This document shows positions 6,234 through 12,912 of a stretch of 20,591 nt of DNA, piece after piece. Origin of the DNA: a virus; the IMG/VR virus record IMGVR_UViG_3300046542_000343, positions 1 to 20,591 of that record, one strand, 5' to 3'. The position numbers and the translations under genes were made by a program. Position 1 is the first letter of the stretch; the number at the start of each line of letters is the position of its first letter. Under the pieces are notes generated by a model. It saw only the letters and a program-made list of their open reading frames with translations, was not told the origin of the DNA and did not search any database.

Positions 6234-6848
6234 TTAAATGGGCAATCTGCGGACCGCGCGAGCGCGGAGGCTGGCCGACTTGAGGTTGCTGACCTGGAAG
6301 CCGAAGTCGAAACCCTGAATCCAGGCATAGTCGTCGCCGGCAGCGTGATGCGTGCTCGACCAGTACCACTCGTCTTCGAACGCCTGCTCCCCGCCCTCGG
6401 TGAAGGCTGGCGCCATGGTCTGCGCCGGCACCTCTCGGCTGTAAGCGAAGGTCGGCGGTACCGCCGAAACGTTCACGCCCGAGCGGCCGTACAGGGAATT
6501 GGTCTCGGCGGTCGGCTTCAGGTTGCGGTAGAGGATCTCCAGCTCGTCCTGGCTCGGGATGTGCCAATCGGTGAAGCCGTTGATGTTCAGCCCGCGAGCC
6601 CATTGCCCCAGCTCGCTTCCAGCTTCGGCCATCGCGACCGTGTTCTGCATGCCGTCGCAGTAGCTGTCGGCCCCGGCCACGCGCTGCTCGGATTCGAGCC
6701 AGGCGCCCTGGCGCTCGCCCTCAGCCTTCGGTGCGACGATCAGCGCGTGCAGCACGCCGGCGATCATTATCTGGCCGGCGTAAAACCCGCCGCCGAAAGG
6801 GGTTCCCGGAATAGCGGGAACGATAGGGGTCTTCTCTTGGGTATTCAT
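6234..6848 (-). CDS. DGR variable protein 1 (VR2), DUF1566-like
   Basis: This 204-aa protein is the intact DGR target. The N-terminal region (PFGGGFYAGQIMIAGVLHAL) is typical of DUF1566/Lcl-like phage proteins. The centre has FTDWHIPSQDELEILYRNLK, and the lectin-fold end carries WYWSSTHHAAGDDYAW followed by the variable residues and the conserved KSASLRARAVRRLPI. Diversified residues would line a ligand-binding face. There is no signal peptide or membrane segment, so whether it sits on virions, the host surface or in the cytoplasm cannot be told. AAGGA lies upstream of the ATG at 6848. It follows the methyltransferase after a 61-nt C-rich, G-poor gap. Confidence 0.92.
   Translation of the reverse strand: MNTQEKTPIVPAIPGTPFGGGFYAGQIMIAGVLHALIVAPKAEGERQGAWLESEQRVAGADSYCDGMQNTVAMAEAGSELGQWARGLNINGFTDWHIPSQDELEILYRNLKPTAETNSLYGRSGVNVSAVPPTFAYSREVPAQTMAPAFTEGGEQAFEDEWYWSSTHHAAGDDYAWIQGFDFGFQVSNLKSASLRARAVRRLPI
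6244..6347 (-). repeat. DGR variable repeat VR2
   Basis: VR2 is 104 nt, the same length as TR. Hand alignment gives 15 substitutions, every one at a TR adenine, for example AAC to GGC, AAT to GGT, AAC to TTC and AAC to CTC. Non-adenine positions are unchanged from CACGCTGCC to the end at GCAGATT. The frame is preserved. This is direct evidence that TR-templated adenine mutagenesis has acted here. Confidence 0.96.
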
Positions 6849-6909
6849 GGTTTTCCTTGTTGTGGTTGGTGGGACTACTGGGTGTTGCTGGGTGAGTTTG
6901 ACTTTGTGT

Positions 6910-7830
6910 TTACGCCGCCTCCCGGAGCGCGTTGATGACGTCGCGCGCAGCCGGCGGGCAAACAGAATTTCCGAGCATGTGCACGGCGTCCTTGTGCGTT
7001 TTGGGAAGGATGTAGTCAGACGGGAAGCCCATCGCCGCGCGACACTCCTGAGTGGTCAGCATGCGAGTGAGATCACCATCCACTACGCCCCAGCGGTCAC
7101 GCGTCGTGATCGTGCCCAGCGGGCGACTCAGGCAGCGGCCGGTCAGCCCTGAGCCGCCTCCGTAGTACGGCATGACGAAGCGCTCACCATGCGCGCGGCG
7201 CCCAGCCTGGACCCGGCGAAGCGTTGCCGCAGCGCGCCCCGGCCTATCGATCTGCGACCATTTGCCGGAGTTGAAGTCAATAATGTCGCGGGCCGGCACG
7301 TACTTACGCTTCGGCAGATTGATCATTAGCGGGTGTTTCGCCCGCACCGCGACGATGAACAGGCGCTCGCGGTGCTGCGGCACGCCGTGGTCTGCGGCGT
7401 CGACGATCATCGGCGTCAGCGCATAGCCCAGCGCATCCATTGCCGCGCACCAGGCCGGGTACAGTGCCCAGCGCGTGAACTCGGGCACGTTCTCGATCAC
7501 AGCAAAGGCCGGTCGGTGATACTCGGCGGCAGACACCACTGCCCAAGCAGTCGAGCGGCTGGCGTCGTGCTGTGGGTTGCCGTTGGCCTTGCCGCGCGCC
7601 TTGCTATGACCCTGGCAGCATGGCGACGCGAGCAGGATGTCGTGCCTGGGCACATCCTGCCACCGCGCCTGGTGCAGGTCCTGGCATGCATGCTCGACAT
7701 TCGGGTGGTTGGCGGCGTGAATCTCCACGGCGCTCTGCCAGTGGTTGGCAGCCCACACGACGTCGATGCCGGCCATCCTGGCGCCAGTGCTGAACCCACC
7801 GGCGCCGGCAAACAGATCGATCGCCCTCAC
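6910..7830 (-). CDS. C5-cytosine DNA methyltransferase
   Basis: This 306-aa enzyme transfers a methyl group from S-adenosylmethionine to C5 of cytosine. Motif I is DLFAGAGGFS (5-14). Motif IV is ASPCCQGHS, where alignment on QGxS makes Cys72 the catalytic residue and the usual second Pro is Cys. Motif VI is VIENVPEF, motif VIII is QHRERLF, and motif X is LGNSVCPPAA. The segment between VIII and IX (GERFVMPYYGGGSGLTG) is short, so target recognition may be compact. A GTG start at 7830 overlaps the upstream stop in GTGA. No restriction endonuclease partner is visible, so this is an orphan phage methyltransferase that may protect DNA from host restriction or regulate genes. Confidence 0.93.
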   Translation of the reverse strand: MRAIDLFAGAGGFSTGARMAGIDVVWAANHWQSAVEIHAANHPNVEHACQDLHQARWQDVPRHDILLASPCCQGHSKARGKANGNPQHDASRSTAWAVVSAAEYHRPAFAVIENVPEFTRWALYPAWCAAMDALGYALTPMIVDAADHGVPQHRERLFIVAVRAKHPLMINLPKRKYVPARDIIDFNSGKWSQIDRPGRAAATLRRVQAGRRAHGERFVMPYYGGGSGLTGRCLSRPLGTITTRDRWGVVDGDLTRMLTTQECRAAMGFPSDYILPKTHKDAVHMLGNSVCPPAARDVINALREAA

Positions 7831-8267
7831 GCCCCTGCTCCCCGCGCCAGCCCAAACATCGCCGCGACCATCGGATCACGCTGCATGCCCATCTGGCGCG
7901 CCGGAACCACCGTGCGCTTCACGTCGCTCTCGTCATCGCCCAGCGGCGTCGCGCCCTTGCTCGCCAGCGCTGGGTCCGCGCCCAGGCGCCAGAGCACAAC
8001 CGAGAAGCCCGGGCGCTCCTGGTACTGGCGAATCTCACGCTCTTCAAGGTGCAGATGGCGCAGGTAGCTCGCGACCAGCTCGGGCCGCAGTTCGAGCTTG
8101 GCGGCAATGGCCGCGGTGCTCGCCGGCCCAGCCAGCAGGATCTTGAGAATCTTCGGCGCGTAGTGCTCGCGCTGGTCGCACGCGGACACCTTGCGCAGCA
8201 TGCAGTCGGAGATGCCGCGGCATGGCCGGTCGCAAGTCTTGCCGCCGCAGTGTTTGGTGGTTGCCAT
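7827..8267 (-). CDS. Winged-helix-like protein with Cys-rich N-terminus
   Basis: This 146-aa protein has a Cys-rich N-terminus (C7, C12, C16, C22 and C30, in HCGGKTCDRPCRGISDC), which could bind metal. A helix-turn-helix-like region follows at about 36-82 (KILKILLAGPASTAAIAAKL, then SYLRHLHLEEREIRQY). The layout suggests a small DNA-binding regulator, but the family is not recognised. AGGGAA precedes the ATG at 8267. The gene overlaps the methyltransferase start by 4 nt, so the two are translationally coupled and may work together. Confidence 0.65.
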   Translation of the reverse strand: MATTKHCGGKTCDRPCRGISDCMLRKVSACDQREHYAPKILKILLAGPASTAAIAAKLELRPELVASYLRHLHLEEREIRQYQERPGFSVVLWRLGADPALASKGATPLGDDESDVKRTVVPARQMGMQRDPMVAAMFGLARGAGA

Positions 8268-8302
8268 TTTTGTTCCCTGGTGGTCTCGTTGTTGTTCTCG
8301 GT

Positions 8303-8893
8303 CTACAGCGGATCGACCGGGTGCGCTTCTGCTGTGACGGCAAGGGCGCGCAGTTCCTGCGCCACCGCTTCGGCGTCGAACTGGGCCATAAATTCATGTT
8401 CCTTGGCCCAGATGCCGTGCTCGCGCTCGTACGCCACCGAATGGTCGACGTCCCAGCCGGCTAGGATGATGCGTGCGACCACCGAGGTGATGGAGTGGAG
8501 CATGTGGTAGATCGGCTCCGGTAGCTGCGCGCTGAACTGGTCGGCGATCGCCTTCGATGCGGTGGCGACCGTCGTCAGCCTGGGCAGCCAGGCGCGCAAC
8601 AGCGGCGCCATGCCCGGCTCGAGCTCCAGCGTGAACCCGGTGCGCAGGATCGGTGCGTAGGGGTCGGCCGCAAAGCACTCCAGGCGCGTGTCGTGCACCT
8701 CGATCCCGTCCGGGGCAAAGTAGGGGCGGTCCTCGCCGGACAGCCGGCACGGGCCGTCGAAGCCGGTGAGCGCGGGCAGCCCGATCACCGTCACGCTGAT
8801 CGTTCCATCGGGGTGCGGGTGCAGCCGCAGGGCGATGCGCTGCCCGGCCAGATGCACGCCGTCCAGGTCGCGACTAGCCGTTGGGAAGAGCAT
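8303..8893 (-). CDS. Unknown early phage protein
   Basis: This 196-aa protein is not recognised. It has a beta-rich N-terminal half (IALRLHPHPDGTISVTVIGL, then FTLELEPGMAPLLRAWLPRL) and a helical C-terminal half (PIYHMLHSITSVVARIILAG) ending in acidic and alanine-rich helices. The start at 8893 is preferred over 8926 because GAGG is about 8 nt upstream. It overlaps the 3' end of the preceding small gene by 20 nt, as is usual in packed leftward phage operons. It is the second gene downstream of PL. Confidence 0.6.
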   Translation of the reverse strand: MLFPTASRDLDGVHLAGQRIALRLHPHPDGTISVTVIGLPALTGFDGPCRLSGEDRPYFAPDGIEVHDTRLECFAADPYAPILRTGFTLELEPGMAPLLRAWLPRLTTVATASKAIADQFSAQLPEPIYHMLHSITSVVARIILAGWDVDHSVAYEREHGIWAKEHEFMAQFDAEAVAQELRALAVTAEAHPVDPL

Positions 8894-9044
8894 GGCTCGC
8901 CTCGGCGCAGGTGACGGTGATCCCACACGGCTGGTCGCCGAGCAGCTCGGCTGTCAGCATCGCGGCGTCGCCGCTCGAGCGCGCCAACGCGCTGAAGGTG
9001 ATGCAGAGGGTCGCGGTTCGCGCCGTGATGAGAAAGGGTCGCAT
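8874..9044 (-). CDS. 56-aa first gene of the leftward operon
   Basis: This short frame encodes 56 aa, beginning MRPFLITARTATLCITFSAL and containing TAELLGDQPCGITVTCAEAS. The pattern looks like a small protein seen in proteobacterial phages, but I assign no function. GGAGA lies about 9 nt upstream of the ATG at 9044. It is the first gene after PL, about 50 nt from the promoter, the position lambda uses for N. However, it is not arginine-rich and does not look like an N-type antiterminator. It is easily missed because of its length. Confidence 0.6.
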   Translation of the reverse strand: MRPFLITARTATLCITFSALARSSGDAAMLTAELLGDQPCGITVTCAEASHALPNG

Positions 9045-9088
9045 CTGAGTCTCCGGTCTGCGGCTCGGCGGGTGCTGAGCTCGCTAAT

Positions 9089-9127
9089 TTGCATATTACG
9101 CATATTAAAAATATGCGTCAAGCGCAA
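9089..9127 (-). promoter_or_regulatory. PL promoter with two operators (OL)
   Basis: On the minus strand a -35 TTGACG (9121-9116) and -10 TAATAT (9098-9093) are 17 nt apart. Two 15-bp sites fit the consensus ATGCGT-nnn-ACGCAT: TTGCATATTACGCAT at 9089-9103, covering the -10, and ATGCGTCAAGCGCAA at 9113-9127, covering the -35. The inner half-sites make a perfect 9-bp inverted repeat at 9098-9118. Repressor bound here would block the leftward operon. Confidence 0.8.
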
Positions 9128-9176
9128 ACTATGAAATTTCCCGAAGCGATCGATGCCATGGGGGATCGATTGGGTG

Positions 9177-9200
9177 AAAAAAAACCCGCTTGAAGGCGGG
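9177..9200 (-). terminator. Rho-independent terminator of the repressor operon
   Basis: Read on the minus strand, a stem CCCGC/GCGGG closes on a 6-nt loop and is followed by eight T residues. It lies about 40 nt past the stop of the gene co-transcribed with the repressor, so it would end the lysogenic transcript before PL. Confidence 0.85.
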
Positions 9201-9242
9201 GCTGGATGCGGGTGGGGGGGGGTGTGGCCGGCCTGACCTGCG

Positions 9243-9680
9243 CTAGGTCACTTTAATGGCAATGTACACGAGGAGCCAAATAACGGTCCAAAGCAAAGTT
9301 CGATTTCGAGCGGTAGCCTTCAGAAGTACGCTGGTGGCTTCCAGGGTTGTGCGCTCAAGGACGTGAAGTCGATCAAGCCGCTCGAGTAGCGATAACTGCG
9401 TTCGCGTCACCGTATCAATATCCTCACGACTCAAGCATGCCGCTTTGATCCCTTGCCTGACACTCAGTTGGCGGGCGCCGTGGTCGTCTATATATGGTCG
9501 GATTCCGTGCTTCTTGGCGGAGCGGCGGGCCTCGAGGGCAGCTCCGTAAAACTCCTTGCGTGCGGGGCTTTCTTCCATTCGCTGGAGCATCTCCGATTCA
9601 AAATCAGCTTCCTCGGCTCGTAGTTTGCTCAGTCCATAGGCGTACGTGTTCTCCCACAAGTACCGTTCCGATTCGGTCAT
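9243..9680 (-). CDS. Membrane-anchored protein co-transcribed with the repressor
   Basis: This 145-aa protein is not recognised. It is helical and charged over residues 1-125 (EADFESEMLQRMEES, LSLLERLDRLHVLERTTLEA). It ends in one transmembrane helix (LLWTVIWLLVYIAIKVT), so it looks tail-anchored with the bulk in the cytoplasm. Its ATG overlaps the repressor stop in ATGA and a strong terminator follows. It should therefore be made together with the repressor in the lysogen, the usual place for superinfection-exclusion or lysogenic-conversion genes. That role is inferred from position and topology only. Confidence 0.75.
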   Translation of the reverse strand: MTESERYLWENTYAYGLSKLRAEEADFESEMLQRMEESPARKEFYGAALEARRSAKKHGIRPYIDDHGARQLSVRQGIKAACLSREDIDTVTRTQLSLLERLDRLHVLERTTLEATSVLLKATARNRTLLWTVIWLLVYIAIKVT

Positions 9681-10393
9681 ATCCGATCACTTTCTTTTCG
9701 AACAACTCGCCCTATGATTAAGCAAGCGTCGCCCTGGCATATTTTCCGGTGGTACTTGCGCTGATCAACATTATCTGAGGTGAGCCACCACTGACCGGCG
9801 TCGCGTGAGAGGCGCTTCACCACTGCCTCCCCTTCGTAGTTGACCGCAAAGACGACTCCGTCCACAGGCTTCATGTCGGCCGTATTGATGACGACAGTGT
9901 CGCCTTCATGAAGGGTGGGCTCCATGCTCTCCCCGCGTACTTTTATCGCGATCAGATTGCGGAGATTAAACCGGTTTTTGTCCACCCACTCCCGACTGAC
10001 GGGAGTAGTGCGCCCCTCGTCATATTCCGGGTCGACCTGTATCCCCATGATTCCGGCCGAAAGCCGTGGTTTTACGAGCGGAACTTGAACAAAACGGTCA
10101 TCACTATCGTGGGGGATGTGTACGGCCCGGAAATCATACCCCTCTCGTAAAGTCACTCCGCGCGCCACCAGTTCGGCAATCGCCTCTGCTTCGGTTTCAC
10201 TCCCCACGAAAAGCGCTCCCACTGGGACCTCCAGCGCAGCGGCAATCTTTTCCAAGGTGGCTTCGGTATAACCCTGGACACCACGTTCCAGACGAGAGAG
10301 GTTGCCCACATCGCTCTCAATCATCGTTGCGAGCTGGTTGAGTGTGTAGCGGCGCGCCTTGCGCAGTATGCGAATTGTCTTTCCGATGGCCAT
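9677..10393 (-). CDS. cI: CI-like repressor, HTH plus S24 (LexA-type) peptidase
   Basis: This 238-aa protein maintains lysogeny and should be inactivated by RecA-stimulated self-cleavage. Residues 5-60 form an XRE helix-turn-helix (RRYTLNQLATMIESDVGNLS). The S24 domain has the nucleophile Ser156 in VRGESMEPTL and the general base Lys193 in EAVVKRL. A plausible cleavage bond is Ala113-Gly114 in RLSAGIMG. The start at 10393 gives the normal family length. It faces a Cro-like gene across an intergenic region with three operator-like sites, and the same sites recur at PL. Confidence 0.95.
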   Translation of the reverse strand: MAIGKTIRILRKARRYTLNQLATMIESDVGNLSRLERGVQGYTEATLEKIAAALEVPVGALFVGSETEAEAIAELVARGVTLREGYDFRAVHIPHDSDDRFVQVPLVKPRLSAGIMGIQVDPEYDEGRTTPVSREWVDKNRFNLRNLIAIKVRGESMEPTLHEGDTVVINTADMKPVDGVVFAVNYEGEAVVKRLSRDAGQWWLTSDNVDQRKYHRKICQGDACLIIGRVVRKESDRI

Positions 10394-10413
10394 TCTTCTA
10401 TCGTGACTTTTTA

Positions 10414-10476
10414 ATGCGACATACGCAAAGCGTGTTGCGCATATTTTTCACGCGCGTTATTATGCGTACTACGCAA
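10414..10476 (+). promoter_or_regulatory. PR promoter with three operators (OR)
   Basis: A rightward promoter has -35 TTGCGC (10435-10440) and -10 TATTAT (10458-10463), 17 nt apart. Three 15-bp sites fit ATGCGT-nnn-ACGCAT: ATGCGACATACGCAA at 10414-10428 (near the repressor), AAGCGTGTTGCGCAT at 10428-10442 (over the -35) and ATGCGTACTACGCAA at 10462-10476 (over the -10). This parallels lambda OR3, OR2 and OR1. No convincing PRM hexamers could be picked. Confidence 0.8.
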
Positions 10477-10495
10477 ACATTCCACGAGTAAACCG

Positions 10496-10723
10496 ATGAA
10501 AACACCACTTCGTCTCGCCCGGGAGGCCAAGGCGCAAACCCTCAGTGAGGTTAGCCGCGCAGTCGGTACCGACCCAGGAAACCTTTCCCGTATCGAGAGT
10601 GGTAAACAACGGGCCTCCACCGAACTGGCGGAACGACTCGCAAAGCATTTCGAAGGCGTTCTCACTGAACTCCAGATTTTGTATCCCGAGAGGTTTGCCC
10701 CTGCTGATTCCTTGCGGCGATAA
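10496..10723 (+). CDS. cro: Cro-like XRE transcriptional regulator
   Basis: This 75-aa protein is a minimal XRE helix-turn-helix (residues 4-55, with QTLSEVSRAVGTDPGNLSRI as the recognition unit) and no peptidase domain. It diverges from the S24 repressor across the OR region and is the first gene of the rightward transcript, so it should act as Cro, turning down repressor and early transcription. Its recognition-helix sequence DPGNLSRIESG resembles the repressor's DVGNLSRLERG, consistent with both reading the same sites. The ribosome binding site is weak (GAGTAAACCG). Confidence 0.9.
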   Translation: MKTPLRLAREAKAQTLSEVSRAVGTDPGNLSRIESGKQRASTELAERLAKHFEGVLTELQILYPERFAPADSLRR

Positions 10724-10842
10724 GGCCGAGGGGTCCACAGCTTTTGTGCCCAAAAAGTTTCCATCAGGCAGTTGACCACGGTCGATTTCCCAGCTCCACC
10801 CACCCCGATGTCCTGAACCACCGCACCACTAGGAGAAAAACC

Positions 10843-11106
10843 ATGACCACCACCCCGAACCCGAAGCGCGAGAAGCAGCTGAAGGTGCCGCTGAACGACA
10901 ACGAGGATGCCGCGCTCCGCAAGTTCTGCACCAGCATCGGCCGCCACGTCGCGCCGTTCGTCCGCGATCTCGCCTTCGCCCACATCCGCGCCGAGGTGAA
11001 TCGTACCGCTGGGAAACGGAAAAGCGAATGGCCACGCCATGGCCATATGCAGCGCTTTCCGGGCCGGGCCGCTGTCGCTGGGGGCCTCAAGCGCCTGCAC
11101 CTTTAA
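10843..11106 (+). CDS. Small basic, possibly ribbon-helix-helix-like protein
   Basis: This 87-aa protein has a basic N-terminus and a core (KVPLNDNEDAALRKFCTSIG) with the strand-helix-helix look of ribbon-helix-helix or MobC-like proteins. The start at 10843 follows AGGAG; the longer frame upstream to 10744 has no coding signal. It lies where lambda carries cII, after cro, but it does not resemble CII. DNA binding is a guess from the pattern. Confidence 0.6.
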   Translation: MTTTPNPKREKQLKVPLNDNEDAALRKFCTSIGRHVAPFVRDLAFAHIRAEVNRTAGKRKSEWPRHGHMQRFPGRAAVAGGLKRLHL

Positions 11107-11169
11107 GGGTGGGGATTTCAGGCTGCGCGCGCAGCGCAGCGCAGAGCATCAAGTAACGAAGGGAGGTTC

Positions 11170-11388
11170 ATGACACATCAGGAGGAACGGCGAGCGACGC
11201 CGGACGAGAAGGTCGTCCACCGGGCCAAGGCCTGGCGCGATCGCGACAAGGCAGCCACTGCCAACCGCTGCGACGACACGAGACGGGCCGAGTACTTCGC
11301 GCGGCAGCAGCTGCGCGAAGCGGTCGACATGCTCGAGAAAAAAACAGCGCCGGCTGACGTGGCGCACAACAAACCAAGGGGGGATTGA
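11170..11388 (+). CDS. Small charged phage protein
   Basis: This 72-aa highly charged, probably helical protein is not recognised (AWRDRDKAATANRCDDTRRA, then QQLREAVDMLEKKTA). GGGAGG is well placed upstream of the ATG. Its stop is directly followed by the next ATG, so it sits in a run of small early genes typical of a phage rightward operon. Confidence 0.6.
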   Translation: MTHQEERRATPDEKVVHRAKAWRDRDKAATANRCDDTRRAEYFARQQLREAVDMLEKKTAPADVAHNKPRGD

Positions 11389-11589
11389 ATGGATGAACCG
11401 ATCATCTCGCGCGAGGCGATCCGCGCAAAGGCACGGCGCGATTTCCAACGCGGCGCCGGCCGTGACGAACACGGCATGAATCCTGGCGCGGCCGCAATCG
11501 CGGAATGGCAAGGCGAGTGGGATCGCCAGTACGCCGAGTGGACCCAGCGTTCCCGCGTGCGCGGGAACCAGGCGCTGGAGGCCGCGTGA
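11389..11589 (+). CDS. Small hypothetical phage protein
   Basis: This 66-aa protein is rich in Arg, Glu and Trp (EWQGEWDRQYAEWTQRSRVR) and probably helical. The ATG immediately follows the stop of the previous gene, with AAGGGGGG upstream. Its stop overlaps the next ATG by one base (TGATG). No family is recognised. Confidence 0.6.
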   Translation: MDEPIISREAIRAKARRDFQRGAGRDEHGMNPGAAAIAEWQGEWDRQYAEWTQRSRVRGNQALEAA

Positions 11590-11801
11590 TGGAACACCCT
11601 ACCGACTGCCTCTGCCCGGAAGTTTGCGCGCCGATTTCGCTGCCGACACGTTCCCCCAGCCTGAACGATGCGCTCGCTAAAAAGAACGGTTTTGACGTAG
11701 CTCAAGCTGTCACGTTGCTCGTCGGCCTCAAGCCGTACGCGCAACAGGTGGCCATTGCCCACCTGCGCGCGCTGAGCGGCCTGCAACGAAAGCTGAGGTA
11801 G
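11589..11801 (+). CDS. Small hypothetical phage protein
   Basis: This 70-aa protein has a Cys-containing start (MEHPTDCLCPEVCAPIS) and a helical C-terminus (AQAVTLLVGLKPYAQQVAIA). The start at 11589 is chosen because it couples to the stop of the upstream gene in TGATG. An upstream in-frame ATG at 11505 lies well inside that gene. The function is unknown. Confidence 0.55.
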   Translation: MEHPTDCLCPEVCAPISLPTRSPSLNDALAKKNGFDVAQAVTLLVGLKPYAQQVAIAHLRALSGLQRKLR

Positions 11802-11803
11802 GC

Positions 11804-12001
11804 ATGGACAGCACCAACTGGACCCCGATCGCCGCCCGGCTTCCCGATGCCGACACTCTGGTGCTGATCGCGTTCTCCGATCTCGAGGTGTGGACCGGCT
11901 ACCTCGACGGGGATATCTGGCGTGACGTGAGCGCGATGTCGCTCGAGCCGGGCTTCGTAACCCATTGGATGGACCTGCCGCCGCACCCGGGCGCGGCCTG
12001 A
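11804..12001 (+). CDS. DUF551 domain protein
   Basis: This 65-aa protein matches DUF551 along its whole length, with WTPIAARLPDADTLVLIAFS at the start, WTGYLDGDIWRDVSAM in the middle and VTHWMDLPPHP at the end. DUF551 proteins are common in phage early regions and have no settled function. It starts 2 nt after the previous stop. Confidence 0.8.
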   Translation: MDSTNWTPIAARLPDADTLVLIAFSDLEVWTGYLDGDIWRDVSAMSLEPGFVTHWMDLPPHPGAA

Positions 12002-12057
12002 GCTAGACATTTCGCGCGCGAGCGCATAACCGCAGTACCAAAACGAAGGGAATACCC

Positions 12058-12747
12058 ATGCGATTCATCGGAACCAAGACCGTCATTGCCGAAGCCATGA
12101 CCCGTGCGGCTTACAACGCATTCCGCGGCTGGACGCTGCCTGCCGACGAGAATGGCGCGGACGCAGGCTACCTGGTCGAGTACCAGGACGGCGGCAAGCC
12201 GAACGTGCCGGGCCGCGAGGGCTACGTCAGCTGGTCGCCGAAAGAACAGTTCGACAACGCCTACCGCCCGTGCACGGCGATGACGTTCGGATTGGCGATC
12301 GAGGCGCTCAAGCGCGGCCACCGCGTCGCACGCGCCGGCTGGAACGGCAAGGGCATGTTTGTCTACCTGGTCCCGGCGAACACCTACCCGGCGCAGACCG
12401 GCGCGGCGAAGGCATTCTTCGGTGAGGGCGCGCTGGTGCCGTACAACGCGTACATGGCGCTCAAGGGCGTCGACGGCAGGGTAAGCACCTGGGTTCCGAG
12501 CGTGACCGACACCTTGGCCGAAGACTGGCAGATCGTCGAGACCGTCGCGTCGTCCATCCCGCCGCACCAGCAGCGCGTCATCGACGAGAAGGCCGAACTG
12601 GACGAGAAGCGCACGAAGCTGAAAGCGTTCTTCGACACGCCGATCTTCGCTGGCCTCGACCCCAACGAGCAGGACCGGCTGTGCGCGCAGTCCGAAGCGA
12701 TGGGCAATTACTCCGACATCCTTAGCCAGCGCATCGCGGCCTTCTAG
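12058..12747 (+). CDS. Three-part phage protein with a Tad2 (DUF2829) domain
   Basis: This 229-aa protein appears to be a fusion. Residues 1-73 are a phage module (LPADENGADAGYLVEYQDGG, GYVSWSPKEQFDNAYRP). Residues 75-162 match Tad2/DUF2829 (MTFGLAIEALKRGHRVARAG, then YMALKGVDGRVSTWVPS and DTLAEDWQIV). Residues 169-229 are a helical tail (PHQQRVIDEKAELDEKRTKL, AMGNYSDILSQRIAAF) resembling the crAss001_48-related family. Tad2 proteins bind the cyclic ADP-ribose-type signal of Thoeris defence and so block it. AAGGGA precedes the ATG. The Tad2 assignment is by motif pattern. Anti-Thoeris activity of this fusion is inference. Confidence 0.8.
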   Translation: MRFIGTKTVIAEAMTRAAYNAFRGWTLPADENGADAGYLVEYQDGGKPNVPGREGYVSWSPKEQFDNAYRPCTAMTFGLAIEALKRGHRVARAGWNGKGMFVYLVPANTYPAQTGAAKAFFGEGALVPYNAYMALKGVDGRVSTWVPSVTDTLAEDWQIVETVASSIPPHQQRVIDEKAELDEKRTKLKAFFDTPIFAGLDPNEQDRLCAQSEAMGNYSDILSQRIAAF

Positions 12748-12912
12748 CCCATTCAGCCCCGCAGGCGGCGCGGGCCGGCGAGAGCCGGGGACATACCCAA
12801 CCGAAGCTGAAGGGTGCCGCCCAGCGAACCAATGGGAGCGAGCGCGCCAACGCCGCTGCACCGCGCGCCAGTGACCATGCAGGCGCATCACAACAACGAC
12901 AAGGAGAACGAC

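Noticed and set aside
5120-6347. Three spaced copies of a 38-nt repeat, considered as CRISPR-like
   Set aside because: Only three copies occur, spaced 450-670 nt apart and inside or beside genes. They are the shared 3' ends of TR and the two VRs.
9208-9235. G-rich stretch near 9213 as a G-quadruplex or regulatory site
   Set aside because: It is a single G run with no regular spacing of other runs, so there is little support beyond a homopolymer.
10744-10842. Minus-strand frame with a P-loop-like GVGGAGKSTVVN
   Set aside because: It matches a Walker A pattern but has no Walker B, no matching family on either side and no ribosome binding site, and it lies in a short gap between two plus-strand genes. 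Chance or a tiny relic is more likely.
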